Shown here: in pieces, positions 24,638 to 33,408 of the stretch
Layout: each line of letters opens with the position of its first letter
Position numbering within the stretch: the stretch's first letter is position 1
Translations under genes and position numbers: made by a program
Source: Chloroflexota bacterium
GTDB lineage: Bacteria > Chloroflexota > Anaerolineae > UBA1429
DNA: 64,000 nucleotides
Assembly: GCA_019873625.1 (NCBI GenBank)
Contig: JAIOAW010000001.1
Location: 239,009 to 303,008 of the forward strand
Direction: 5' to 3'
Notes under the pieces: generated by a model
What the model saw: the letters and a program-made list of their open reading frames with translations, nothing else
The model's database searches: none
What the model was told of the DNA's origin: nothing

Positions 24638-27118
24638 TTACGGGTTCGCCGGCTGTTCCGGCGAACCCGTTTCGCTTCCATAGAGGCGCCGATAGACGGC
24701 ATACTGCTCGTAGATGAGCCGCACGTAATCCTGCGCCTGCTGGGAGGGGATCGTCTCGAAAAAGAGGTCGTGATCGGAGATGGATTGACCCTGCGTCCAG
24801 CGTTGGGCATTGCCCGGGCCGGCGTTATAGGCCACGAGGGCGAGCATCCTATCGCGATTGAACATCGTGAGCATCGTATGGAGATACCAGGCGCCGTAGC
24901 GCAGGCTCACCAGCGGCCGCGTGAGGAGGTCGCGCCGATAGTTGGCCTCGCCCAGGCGTTCGGCGATCCAACTCGCCGTCTGCGGCATCACCTGCGCCAG
25001 GCCCATCGCCCCGGCGTATGACACGGCGCGCGCGTCAAAACGGCTCTCTTGGCGGATGAGCGCTAGGAAAAGGAGGGGGTCCAAGCCGTAGCGCGCCGTT
25101 TCCTGCTCCACCAGGTGGCCGTATACCGTGGGGTAGGCAAGGCGCCACAGGGCCTTTGGCGCCTCCGCGGCCCCCCGCATCTTCCCCAAGGCCAAGAGAC
25201 GTTCCGCCGCCTGAATGGCATAGGCATAGGTGCCCTGTTCCGCGTTCCACCGCGCAAGCCTCAGGAGCGCCGGGGGAGCCTCCCACGCCACCTCGCGCGC
25301 TTGCTGGAGGGTGACTTTCCGATCCTCATCCCAGCCAAGCCGCCCCAAGGCCTCAGCGCGCCCGATGAGGGCGTTCAGGCGGGCCGTATCCGTCATCGGC
25401 ACCGTCGCGGTGAACCAGGTTTGGACCCAGGCCTCGGCCTCCTGCCAAGCGCCCGCGTCGAGCGCCATCGGCGGCACCGAGGCGTCCTCCACCTCGGGCA
25501 AGGTGGGCGCGAGGCCCAGCCGCAAATCGTGCGCGCGCAGGCCGTAATAGAGGGTAGGCGCCGCCTCTTCCGCCTTTTGCCAAAGGGCTTGGGCTGTGGG
25601 CACATCGCCCATCGCCTGCGCAGCCAGGCCCAGCCAAGTCAGCCCCTTGGCCGTATCCGCCACAGAAAGGTTCGGCGCCCCCAGCCATTCCGTCCACAGG
25701 GGAACGGCCTCTTCCGGGCGCCCTTGGGCATAGAGCGCCAAGGCCTCCCGGAAGAGGGCTTGCCGCGCGCGCCGGTCGGTGGGATAGTGTTTGCGGAAGG
25801 CGCGATAATATTCGGCCGCCGCCTCCCAGCCGATCTCCGATTCGGCCCAAGAAGCCGCCTCATAGAGCGCGTCCGCCGCGCGGGGATGCTGGGGATACTT
25901 TTGCCAAAAGGCGTAATACAAATGAGCCGCATCTCCCCCTTGAAGGGCCACGGCGCGCGCCTGGGCAAGGAGGATATCCGCCTTGAGGGTGGCCATCTTT
26001 TCCTGGTCGGCGCGCTTGAGCGCCTCAAACGCACTGAGCGCCTGGTCGTAGGCCGCCAAGGCCTGCGCAAAATCCCGCTGAGCGGCATAGGCCCGGCCGA
26101 GGTAATAAGAGGCCTCGACCTTGTTGGGCACTCGCCGTTGCTTCAGATAGGTTTGGAGGGCCTCCACAGCCCGCGCCGCATCGCCGGCCTCCAGATAGGC
26201 CTTGCCGCGTTCCAAATCATCCATCCGCAGCGCGCCCATCGCTTGCAGGGCATCCAGGGCGAGCGCCGCGGCCTGCTGATCGGGATACTCGGCCACGATG
26301 CGCTGATAGGCCTTTTGCGCCTCCTCGCGGCGCCCCGCCTCTTGCAGGGCATCGGCCTCCTCTTTGAGGATGAGGGCGCGATAGGCCGCCTGCTGGGCAA
26401 AAGAAAGGATCTCCTCATAGGCCTGGAGCGCCCCCGCAACGTCTCCGCTGCGGCGGCGGGAGGCGGCGAGTTCCTCCAACACTTCGGCGCGCTTGGGCGC
26501 GGGGAGGCTGGCCCGGTCTATGGCGAGAAGCGCCTCCTGCAGGCGGGCCTCCTCGCCCAGGGCTTTATAGGCCTTGGCCATCCGAAACCGCACATAGTCC
26601 GCCGCACCTCCGCCCTCATCTAGGTAGCGCTGATAGACCTCCACAGCGGCCCGCCATTCGCCCAGGGCCTCATAGAGGCTCCCCAAAAGGCCCAGTGCCT
26701 CTTGCCTTTGAACGCTCGACTGCGCCTCTTCAAAGGCCGAAACCAACTGCGCGGCGGCCTCCGCACGGCGCCCCTCTTCGATATAGGCCCGCGCCAGGGC
26801 CAGGCGATCCGTCGCGCGTTGGGCGCCCTCGGCGCGGGGCACAAGCCATTCCCATAGAGGAATGGCCTTGGGGTAATCTCCATCGGCCATAGCCTGGCGC
26901 GCCTCGGCGCGCACCAGGGCGGGGTCTGGCGTAGGGGTAGGGCTAGGGAGAGGCGTGGGCGTAGCCGGCACAGCCGTCGGCAAGGCAGCCTTCGGCGAAG
27001 CCGTGGGAGAAGGCGATGCCGTATGGCGCGCTCCACACCCCGCCAAAAGGGCACACACCGCCCCAACTGCCAACAATGCGCCCCACCGATGGGGGGTTTT
27101 CGCCTTACTGGAGGCCAT
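24638..27118 (-). CDS. Slt-like lytic transglycosylase lipoprotein with TPR array
   Basis: An 826-aa lipoprotein. The N-terminal signal ends in LLAGC (lipobox), followed by a Ser/Pro/Thr linker (TPLPSPTPTPDP) and about 500 residues of alpha-helical TPR repeats rich in A-Y-x-x-G patterns. The C-terminal 160 residues are the catalytic SLT domain: LALIRQESRFD (catalytic Glu), GAMGLAQVMPQTA, LRYGAWYLHTML and LVAYNAGPGN. It cleaves peptidoglycan to 1,6-anhydro-MurNAc ends; TPR proteins of this type usually organise wall turnover or secretion machines. The ATG at 27118 overlaps the amidohydrolase stop by 14 bp. The stop codon is inside a terminator hairpin. Confidence 0.88.
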   Translation of the reverse strand: MASSKAKTPHRWGALLAVGAVCALLAGCGARHTASPSPTASPKAALPTAVPATPTPLPSPTPTPDPALVRAEARQAMADGDYPKAIPLWEWLVPRAEGAQRATDRLALARAYIEEGRRAEAAAQLVSAFEEAQSSVQRQEALGLLGSLYEALGEWRAAVEVYQRYLDEGGGAADYVRFRMAKAYKALGEEARLQEALLAIDRASLPAPKRAEVLEELAASRRRSGDVAGALQAYEEILSFAQQAAYRALILKEEADALQEAGRREEAQKAYQRIVAEYPDQQAAALALDALQAMGALRMDDLERGKAYLEAGDAARAVEALQTYLKQRRVPNKVEASYYLGRAYAAQRDFAQALAAYDQALSAFEALKRADQEKMATLKADILLAQARAVALQGGDAAHLYYAFWQKYPQHPRAADALYEAASWAESEIGWEAAAEYYRAFRKHYPTDRRARQALFREALALYAQGRPEEAVPLWTEWLGAPNLSVADTAKGLTWLGLAAQAMGDVPTAQALWQKAEEAAPTLYYGLRAHDLRLGLAPTLPEVEDASVPPMALDAGAWQEAEAWVQTWFTATVPMTDTARLNALIGRAEALGRLGWDEDRKVTLQQAREVAWEAPPALLRLARWNAEQGTYAYAIQAAERLLALGKMRGAAEAPKALWRLAYPTVYGHLVEQETARYGLDPLLFLALIRQESRFDARAVSYAGAMGLAQVMPQTASWIAERLGEANYRRDLLTRPLVSLRYGAWYLHTMLTMFNRDRMLALVAYNAGPGNAQRWTQGQSISDHDLFFETIPSQQAQDYVRLIYEQYAVYRRLYGSETGSPEQPANP
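24640..24670. terminator. Terminator hairpin that includes the stop end of the Slt gene
   Basis: Perfect 13-bp stem ACGGGTTCGCCGG/CCGGCGAACCCGT (24640-24652 and 24658-24670), 5-nt loop. Its arms encode the last residues of the Slt protein and touch the TAA. A second small hairpin GGGGGAATCCCCC (24612-24624) follows the plus-strand gene. Confidence 0.75.
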
Positions 27119-27941
27119 AGATGGCCGCCGCCGTGCCGCCCAAAATCTTCCAGCGCAGTTCGTCCGAAAGGCCCAGGGCGCGGATGACCGTATCGTAATC
27201 ATGTAACACGTCGTGCGTCTCGTAATAGGCCACGTCGCTCCCAAAGACGATCTTTTCCCAGGCGTCGCGCCCATCGGGGTCGCGGTAGCGCGTGAAGCGA
27301 TTCCACCAGAGGAGTTCGCCCAGGAACTCGGGCCTTTTCTTCTTGAGGGTGGAGCCAGAAAGGTCCATATAGAGGTTGGGGTTCCAGCGGCAACTCATCG
27401 CCGCCTCCTCATACCAGGGGTTGCCCAAGTGCGCCCCGTGGATGTTCCAATCGGGGAAGAGCCGCGCGATGGTATCGAGATAGACGGGCCGCATATAGTT
27501 CGAATCCACAAAATAGCGGCCGGGCAGGTCCTCGCGGGTGGCGGCGCGCATCACGCCCGCCAGGCCCATCCGCCCCACGATGCCCAAATGGAACAACCCC
27601 GGCATCCGCAGTTCCTCACAGCGCGCATAGATGGGCCAAAAACTCTCGTGATGGTACGGGAGCGGCGGGCAGATGAACTTGACCCCGGCAAACCCCATCT
27701 CCTTCCAACGGGTGATGTCATCGGGCGTATGGCGTTCCCAGTCGAACATCGGCAGGCCCAGGATGAAATCGGGGTAACGCCGCACGGCCTCATAGAGTTT
27801 GCGGATGCCCTCCTCGCCCGGCGGCGAGATGAGGCACACTTTGCTGATGCCCAACCGGGCATACTCCTCGGCCAGGCGATCCACATAATCCGGCGTGTTC
27901 TGATAGTGATGATGCGCATCTATGATGAGATGGTCTGCCAT
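27105..27941 (-). CDS. Amidohydrolase-2 family metal-dependent hydrolase
   Basis: A 278-aa TIM-barrel enzyme. The metal site begins at IDAHHHYQ (residues 7-14), a central KFICPP (possible Lys ligand position), GLFHLGIVG, the later NIHGAHLGNPW and the C-terminal GSDVAYY with the conserved Asp. This pattern fits the amidohydrolase-related group that includes ACMSD and 4-oxalomesaconate hydratase-like enzymes. The reaction is unknown. It follows the secernin gene after 23 bp and overlaps the Slt start, so it is mid-operon. Confidence 0.8.
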   Translation of the reverse strand: MADHLIIDAHHHYQNTPDYVDRLAEEYARLGISKVCLISPPGEEGIRKLYEAVRRYPDFILGLPMFDWERHTPDDITRWKEMGFAGVKFICPPLPYHHESFWPIYARCEELRMPGLFHLGIVGRMGLAGVMRAATREDLPGRYFVDSNYMRPVYLDTIARLFPDWNIHGAHLGNPWYEEAAMSCRWNPNLYMDLSGSTLKKKRPEFLGELLWWNRFTRYRDPDGRDAWEKIVFGSDVAYYETHDVLHDYDTVIRALGLSDELRWKILGGTAAAIYGLQ

Positions 27942-27964
27942 CGTGCGCCTTCCTCCTTGTGCGC

Positions 27965-29302
27965 TTATGCCGGGAACCGAGCAGCGCGGTTCTGCCGGCG
28001 CCAGTAGGCCCAGTAGAAGAGGGATTTCCCCTTCCCCCTAGGCACTTGAGAGATTCGTTGAACCCAAGCCTCCGTGGCCTCTTGGGCGCGGTCAAAACAC
28101 CGCTGGCTAAGGGCCGTTTGGGCCTCGGCCGAGGCTCCTTGGCCCAAGGCGTTCACCTGCACCAAGAACTCGGCCTCTAGTGCATCCCGCTCGGGGGCGA
28201 ATAGGGCCATACGCGCTGCGTAATCCTCCAACACGGCGCGGTGTAGGCGTTCGTGGCGCCACCAGAGCGTTTGGAGGTCAAACTCGCCGCTGGGCTGCCC
28301 CCCGTGCGCGGGGAGGGGCCGGCCGTTGAGGAAAACGGGTTTGAACACGCTCGTGCAGGGCGCTGAGGTGCCCGTCACCCAATAGGTGGCCCCTTCCGCC
28401 GTGAGGTGCGCCACCAAACTGCCCGTCGTCTGCGAGGCGCGAGTGAGCGCGTTCCCCGCGTGCATACAGATATCCGCCATCGAGCCACGGGCGGGGTCGT
28501 AGGGGCGCTCCGAGGCCCCCGACGCGTGGCGCCGCAGGGCGGCCATCATCGTCTCGATGCCGATGCGCCCCTTATGGGCCTCGAGGTAGGCCGTGGAATC
28601 CGCCTGGCGCTCGCGCGCATGGCTAAAGGTGGAATAGAACCAATCCGAATAGCAGCGGGCGAAATGGAAATCCTCCCGCGAACGGCACCAGCCCCGCTCG
28701 ATGGCGTGCTCCACCAACCCCGGCGAGGCGAGGTCGAACTCGCGGCCGATAGTCAGGCGGTTGGAGATGGTGCGCACAGCGCGCACGCGTTCCGCCGCCC
28801 AATAGCGGCCAGCCGTCTCCAGCACCCAAGCGCTCTGGCGGTCGGCGATGATGAAACTGTTATGGTAGCGCAGGCGCTTATTCTGGTACCCGCAGGCCCC
28901 GCCTTGGCCGTAGCGCGCGATGAGATCGGTGATGACGTGCAGCGCCTCGTCCGCCGTGGCCGCGCGCTCGAGCGCCAGGCGCATCAAATCCATCCCCAAT
29001 AGGCCGGTGGGCGCATACGGTTCGCGGGTAAAGACGGCCTCATTCCCGATGACCACGCCCTTTTCGTTGGCACCCATCTCACAGCCCCACAGCCAAAACG
29101 GCTTGCAGAGGAGAATCTCATACGTCTCCTCCACCTGGGGAATCTCCAGGTACGTACAGCGCACCGTGCTCCCAGCCAGATGCTGGGTGCGTGGGTGCCA
29201 TTCCAAAAGATGCGCCTCATTTGGCTCGCGGTCGCTATTTTTGGCTAGGATGACGCTCCCATCGCGGGTCGCGTTCCCCAGCGCCACAAGGGTATCGCAC
29301 AT
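27965..29302 (-). CDS. Secernin / peptidase C69-like N-terminal nucleophile hydrolase
   Basis: A 445-aa protein beginning MCDTLVALGNATRDGSVILAKNSD. In this family Met1 is removed and Cys2 becomes the nucleophile, so the ATG at 29302 that places Cys at position 2 is preferred over one five codons upstream. Further family blocks are NSDREPNEA, GCEMGANEKGVVIGNEAVFTRE, GLLGMDLMRLALERAATADEAL, GGACGYQNKRLRYHNSFIIAD and the AVRTISNRLTIG block. Members include dipeptidases and secernins, whose substrates are poorly known. The gene is translated 11 bp after the methyltransferase. Confidence 0.85.
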   Translation of the reverse strand: MCDTLVALGNATRDGSVILAKNSDREPNEAHLLEWHPRTQHLAGSTVRCTYLEIPQVEETYEILLCKPFWLWGCEMGANEKGVVIGNEAVFTREPYAPTGLLGMDLMRLALERAATADEALHVITDLIARYGQGGACGYQNKRLRYHNSFIIADRQSAWVLETAGRYWAAERVRAVRTISNRLTIGREFDLASPGLVEHAIERGWCRSREDFHFARCYSDWFYSTFSHARERQADSTAYLEAHKGRIGIETMMAALRRHASGASERPYDPARGSMADICMHAGNALTRASQTTGSLVAHLTAEGATYWVTGTSAPCTSVFKPVFLNGRPLPAHGGQPSGEFDLQTLWWRHERLHRAVLEDYAARMALFAPERDALEAEFLVQVNALGQGASAEAQTALSQRCFDRAQEATEAWVQRISQVPRGKGKSLFYWAYWRRQNRAARFPA

Positions 29303-29313
29303 CGTCTCATCCC

Positions 29314-30084
29314 TCACACGCCGTGCACGGCGGCGCCGTGCTCTAAAGGCTTACGCGCCACCCACATCACGCGCATCGTCTCCTCATCGGGGGGGTCAAA
29401 CGTAAAACAGCGGTAAGCGGCCTCCAGCGAAAACCCCGCATCCACCAAAAGCGTGGCGATTTGTTCGTTGGGGTAGGCTTGTTCTTCATGCGTCTCGGCG
29501 ATCTTGCGGTAGAGGTCGCCCACGCGTTCGAAACAGGTGATATGAATGCGGATGCGCTGGCGAGAGGGGTCATAATCGCAGTGCATTATCGTCGTGAGCG
29601 CGTCCGTGTCGGTGAAATAGGTCTCATCATCCCAACTGGCCAGGGCGCGATCCGTATTCATATCGAAATAGAATAGCCCGCCCGGTAAAAGGGCCTGATA
29701 GACCCGGCGAAACACCGTGGCGAGGTCCTCGCTGGTGAGCATATAGTTGAGGCTATCGTACAAGCAGGTGGCGAGATGGACGCGTTCCGGCAGGCGCAGG
29801 AGGCGCATATCCTGCTGGAGCCAGGTGAGCGCGTGATGATCGCCCCCCTCTTTGGCGCGCGCCTGGGCGAGCATCCGCTCCGAGCCATCCACCGCCCACA
29901 CGCGCCAGCCTTTGTGGGCCATCGCGATGGCCACCGTGCCCGTGCCGCAGGCCAGTTCGAGCATCGTGCGGCCCCCCACTGGGTGCCGCGCCAAAAGTTG
30001 TTCCAAATAGCCGATCATCCTCAGGCTGAAGGCCAACTGGCCTGAGGCATCATACACGGCGGCATAATCTTGATAAATGCCCAC
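29314..30084 (-). CDS. Class I SAM-dependent methyltransferase
   Basis: A 256-aa methyltransferase with the SAM-binding motif LELACGTGTVAIAMA, the acidic VWAVDGSERML strand end, motif II LATCLYDSLNYMLT and LLPGGLFYFDMNT. The C-terminal part (TITHEEQAYPNEQI-like region and FSLEAAYRCFTF) is common in this Methyltransf_25 group. I chose the GTG at 30084 (AGAGGGAG before it) because a promoter with TATAAT at 30112 lies directly upstream, and the longer TTG-initiated frame would begin at the -35 box. It heads the methyltransferase-secernin-amidohydrolase-Slt operon. Substrate unknown. Confidence 0.82.
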   Translation of the reverse strand: MGIYQDYAAVYDASGQLAFSLRMIGYLEQLLARHPVGGRTMLELACGTGTVAIAMAHKGWRVWAVDGSERMLAQARAKEGGDHHALTWLQQDMRLLRLPERVHLATCLYDSLNYMLTSEDLATVFRRVYQALLPGGLFYFDMNTDRALASWDDETYFTDTDALTTIMHCDYDPSRQRIRIHITCFERVGDLYRKIAETHEEQAYPNEQIATLLVDAGFSLEAAYRCFTFDPPDEETMRVMWVARKPLEHGAAVHGV

Positions 30085-30111
30085 GTCTCCCTCTCGCCAG
30101 GGGTTGTGGGC

Positions 30112-30141
30112 ATTATAGACGCGCCAAAGAGCGCGGGTCAA
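30112..30141 (-). promoter_or_regulatory. Promoter of the methyltransferase operon
   Basis: Minus-strand -35 TTGACC (30136-30141), 18-bp spacer, -10 TATAAT (30112-30117). It decides the downstream GTG as start. Confidence 0.75.
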
Positions 30142-30142
30142 A

Positions 30143-30170
30143 TTGACGGGCCTTGGCCCCTTCTTATACT
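30143..30170 (+). promoter_or_regulatory. Promoter of the GNAT gene (near-leaderless)
   Basis: -35 TTGACG (30143-30148), 16-bp spacer, -10 TATACT (30165-30170). The ATG at 30179 starts only 8 bp past the -10, so the transcript would be leaderless or nearly so. Confidence 0.65.
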
Positions 30171-30178
30171 CGAGGGCG

Positions 30179-30988
30179 ATGACGCGTTATCTCATCCGCC
30201 CAGCCCAAGCCACGCTGGAAGATGCCACCCTTCTGCTCCAGGCAGAGCGCTTCAGCCTGGGCGATAGCGACTACTCGCCCGAAGAGGCTCTGGCTGCCCT
30301 TCAGCGCCCCGAACACCGCGCGTACCTTGCCTTGTGGGGCAGCGAACCGGCGGGGTTCTGCTCCTGCCTGCGCATTTGGGATGGCCTCATCCCTTGCCTG
30401 GAGATTGATATGCTCGGCGTCGTATCGGCCCACCGCGGGCGGGGCCTGGGGACGGCGCTCATCCGCACGGCCCTGAATGACGCGCGTTCCGAAGGCATTT
30501 CCCGCGCGCGGGCGCTCGTGCACGTGGGGAACCGGGCCTCGCTCCGCGCCTTTGAGCGGGCGGGGATGCGCCCCGAAGGGCCTGCGCGGGCGCTGCACGT
30601 TTACGCCATCCAAGGGTTCGCGCCGGTGCCCTATCTCCCCACCGGCTGGCAAGTGGAGGAGCGAGAAACGCGCCGCGAGGGGTTTACGCCCCGGCTTGCC
30701 TGCGCCTTGCGAGACAATGCAGGCTCTCCCCTAGCCGAGGCGGAAGTGCTCGAGGTGCACACTCTGGCCTACCGTGGTTTTTGGGTCGAGGCCCTCCGAG
30801 CGAGCGCGCCTCGGGGGCTGCACGTCCTCCTTCGGCATCTCGTCGAACGGGCCAAGGCGCTCCGCCTGGACGAGGTGGGCTACCTCGCCCCCCCTAGCGA
30901 AGAGGTGGGGTTTTCCGCCGACGATTTGGCCTTTGCCGGGTTCCCCATCGTGGGAACATATGACAGGCTGCGCGAGGCGCCCCGATGA
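30179..30988 (+). CDS. GNAT family N-acetyltransferase
   Basis: A 269-aa protein. The N-terminal 155 residues form one GNAT fold: YLIRPAQATLEDATLLLQAE, then the acetyl-CoA loop in IDMLGVVSAHRGRGLGTALIRTAL (R-x-x-G-x-G/A) and VHVGNRASLRAFERAGM. The C-terminal 110 residues look like a second, degenerate half without the loop (a tandem GNAT arrangement). The ATG at 30179 sits almost at the predicted transcription start. The stop overlaps the next gene (ATGA). Acceptor substrate unknown. Confidence 0.82.
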   Translation: MTRYLIRPAQATLEDATLLLQAERFSLGDSDYSPEEALAALQRPEHRAYLALWGSEPAGFCSCLRIWDGLIPCLEIDMLGVVSAHRGRGLGTALIRTALNDARSEGISRARALVHVGNRASLRAFERAGMRPEGPARALHVYAIQGFAPVPYLPTGWQVEERETRREGFTPRLACALRDNAGSPLAEAEVLEVHTLAYRGFWVEALRASAPRGLHVLLRHLVERAKALRLDEVGYLAPPSEEVGFSADDLAFAGFPIVGTYDRLREAPR

Positions 30989-31677
30989 GGCCCAAAGCCT
31001 GGCGGCAAGCCCTGGCAGGCGCCGTGCTCCTTGCCCTCTTTGCCGGGGGTATCTTGCTCTGGCAAAGCGGCCGCTGGGCCTCTTTCCACAGCCGTGAGGC
31101 CGTGCAAGAGGCGGCGCGCTCCTTTGGCCCTTGGGGCGCGGCCCTCCTCTTTTTGGCCGAAGTGGCCCAAGTGCTCCTCGCGCCCATTCCGGGGCAGGCC
31201 GTGGGGCTGGCGGCCGGGTACCTCTATGGCCTATGGGCGGGCACGGCCCTGGCTATGGCCGGGTTGATGACAGGAACGGCCTTGGCCCTATGGCTGGGGC
31301 GCACGTTGGGGCGCCCCCTCGTGGAGCGGTGGGCCAGCCCCTCTCTCATCGCCCGGCTGGATGGCTACCTGGAACGCCGGGGCGAGATCATCCTTTTGGC
31401 GATCTTTCTCCTGCCCTTTTTGCCCGATGACCTCTGCTGCTTTGTGGCCGGGCTGAGCAAACTTCCCTTGCGGCGGTTATGGTGGGTTGCCCTAGTGGGC
31501 AGGTTGCCGGGCGTCTTTGTTACGGCTTACCTAGGAGACCAATCTCAACGGCTGGGGTGGCCTTTGTTCGTGGCCCTTCTCGCGGGTTTGGTCGCGCTCG
31601 GCGTGCTCTTGGCCGGCTGGCGCGACCGCTTGCAGGCCCTGCTCTTCCGGGCGCTCGACCGCTGGGCGCGCCGCTAA
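30985..31677 (+). CDS. TVP38/TMEM64 (DedA-like) membrane protein
   Basis: A 230-aa integral membrane protein with about five or six hydrophobic segments. The family signature is the ELAxxxxPIPGQxxGLAAGYLYG region (here EVAQVLLAPIPGQAVGLAAGYLYG) followed by GTALALWLGRTLGRP and, after a helix, LLPFLPDDLCCFVAGLSKLPLRR, the re-entrant-loop half. Proteins of this SNARE-associated superfamily act as lipid scramblases or transporters, for example of undecaprenyl phosphate. The start overlaps the GNAT stop by 4 bp, giving translational coupling. Confidence 0.88.
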   Translation: MRPKAWRQALAGAVLLALFAGGILLWQSGRWASFHSREAVQEAARSFGPWGAALLFLAEVAQVLLAPIPGQAVGLAAGYLYGLWAGTALAMAGLMTGTALALWLGRTLGRPLVERWASPSLIARLDGYLERRGEIILLAIFLLPFLPDDLCCFVAGLSKLPLRRLWWVALVGRLPGVFVTAYLGDQSQRLGWPLFVALLAGLVALGVLLAGWRDRLQALLFRALDRWARR

Positions 31678-31693
31678 ACCTCAATACGCGGCG
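31669..31693. terminator. Weak shared hairpin at the convergent TVP38/histidine-kinase junction
   Basis: CGCCGC (31669-31674) and GCGGCG (31688-31693) with a 13-nt loop holding both stop codons. Only 3 bp separate the two genes. Confidence 0.4.
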
Positions 31694-33393
31694 GGGAGTT
31701 CGACGATAAAGGTCGTGCCCTCGCCCAGGTTGCTTTCGACGCCGATGCGCCCCTCGTGCCCCGTGATGATGCCGTAACAGACGCTCAACCCCAAGCCGGT
31801 GCCCTCGCCCACCTCTTTGGTGGTGAAAAAGGGGTCAAACAGGTGCTGCTTTACCTCGTCCGAAAGGCCAGGGCCATTATCGCGGATACGCACCTCCACC
31901 ACGTCTCCCGCGCGGCGCGAGATAACCTCTAGCCGCCCCTCGCCGCGATGGGCCACCATCGCCTCGCGGGCATTCGTGATGAGGTGGAAAAAGACCTGTT
32001 GGAGGTGGTTGAAATCCCCCATCACGCCGAGGGGCTGAGGGGCGAGGTCAGTAACGACCTCGATATGATCGAGGCGCAGTTGGGTGGCCTGCAATTCGAG
32101 CACGCTCTCCAGAATCTCGTTCACATCCACCAGTTGGCGCACCACGGCCTCTTGCCGGGCAAAGATTTGCAGGCTGCGCACGATGTGCGCGGCGCGCTCC
32201 GCCTGGGCGTAGATGCGGCTGAGATCCCGCTGAACGCTTTCCGAAAGGGTTTCGTCCATCTGTAAAAGTTGCACATAGCCCATCACAGCGGCCAGGGGAT
32301 TATTGATCTCGTGGGTTACCCCACGGAGCATACGGCCCAAGGCAGAAAGTTTCTCCGATTGAATGAGTTGATCCTGCATAGCGCGCAGGCGCTCCAGGCT
32401 CTCTTGCAGGTCCTGCACGAGGCGTGAGTTCTCGATGGCCGCGGCGGCGTGGCTCGAAAGCATCAGGAGGAGGCGCTCATCGTCCGAGTCAAAGGCGTGA
32501 GCCTGCCGCGAATCCACCGAGAGGGTGCCAATGCGCCGTTCGTGAAGCATTAACGGCGCCACGAGCATCGAGGTAAAGCGGCGCCCCTCGCGAATGGGCA
32601 AGAAACGGGCATCTCGCGACACATCGGGGACGTTTAACACCCTCCCCTGCGCAAGGGCATAGCCAGCCACGCCCTCGCCCAGGCGCATATGGGCTTGCCC
32701 TTCGGTATGAGGGCCTTCCCCTTGGAAGGATAGGGCCTTCGGCCTGAGTTCGCCCGTGGCCTCGTCCAACAGGTGGAGGACGCAGTTTTCGGCATGGTCA
32801 ATCGTCGTGACGGCCAAGTGCACCACGAGGTTGAGGAGGCCGTCCAGGTCGCGCCCGTTCAAGACGCTGGTGCTCACCTCATACAGGGCCTGCACGAGCC
32901 GCATCAGCCGCCGAAGGCGCGCCCCTTGGGATATCTGTTCAAGGGCCTTGCCGATGAGCCGGCCGGCCTGGGCCAGCACCTGGGCTTCCTCTTCGCGGAG
33001 CGCCCGGCGCGCAGAGGCCCACACCGCACACCCACAGGGCGCCTCCCCCCCTCCCAAAGGGATAACGACGAGGCCCTTGGCCCCCAAGGCCTGGGCCACC
33101 TGGGCAGCCTCAGCCCCCCAGCCCGGCTCGCCGGGCCGCAGAGAGCGCGGAGAAGTAAACCCCTCTCGCCAAGTGAGGCAACTTTCCCGCACAGCGGGGG
33201 CCAAGGCGCCCTCCAGAGAGGCGGGCATCGTAACATAAAGGCCCGGTTCCCCCTCCTGCCACCACAGGGCCAGGCCGCGTTCGGCGCCCTCATAGGCAAG
33301 CAGCGCGCCCAGGGCGCCGCGCAAGGCCTCCCGTGGCTCGGCGCCGCCCAAAGCGAGCAGGGCATCGAACAAGGCCCGTTCGGATATCCTCAT
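31681..33393 (-). CDS. GAF-domain sensor histidine kinase
   Basis: A 570-aa soluble sensor kinase with no membrane segments. There are two GAF domains, the second clear at about 165-325 (RLGEGVAGYALAQG, VLNVPDV, SMLVAPLMLHERRIGTLSVDS) and the first weaker. A coiled-coil link precedes the HisKA box with the phospho-acceptor His in RGVTHEINNPLAAVMGY. The HATPase_c domain has NAREAM (N box), DNGPGL (G1), FFTTKEVGEGTGLGLS (F and G2). It lacks a receiver domain and no response regulator is adjacent, so its partner is elsewhere. It begins 15 bp after mrfB, so it may share that promoter. Signal unknown. Confidence 0.88.
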   Translation of the reverse strand: MRISERALFDALLALGGAEPREALRGALGALLAYEGAERGLALWWQEGEPGLYVTMPASLEGALAPAVRESCLTWREGFTSPRSLRPGEPGWGAEAAQVAQALGAKGLVVIPLGGGEAPCGCAVWASARRALREEEAQVLAQAGRLIGKALEQISQGARLRRLMRLVQALYEVSTSVLNGRDLDGLLNLVVHLAVTTIDHAENCVLHLLDEATGELRPKALSFQGEGPHTEGQAHMRLGEGVAGYALAQGRVLNVPDVSRDARFLPIREGRRFTSMLVAPLMLHERRIGTLSVDSRQAHAFDSDDERLLLMLSSHAAAAIENSRLVQDLQESLERLRAMQDQLIQSEKLSALGRMLRGVTHEINNPLAAVMGYVQLLQMDETLSESVQRDLSRIYAQAERAAHIVRSLQIFARQEAVVRQLVDVNEILESVLELQATQLRLDHIEVVTDLAPQPLGVMGDFNHLQQVFFHLITNAREAMVAHRGEGRLEVISRRAGDVVEVRIRDNGPGLSDEVKQHLFDPFFTTKEVGEGTGLGLSVCYGIITGHEGRIGVESNLGEGTTFIVELPAAY

Positions 33394-33408
33394 AGTGCCG
33401 TTTTACGC

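Noticed and set aside
25115..26623. A 502-codon open frame antisense to the Slt gene
   Set aside because: Arg/Gly/Leu-biased composition with no motif; the lytic transglycosylase on the minus strand is well supported.
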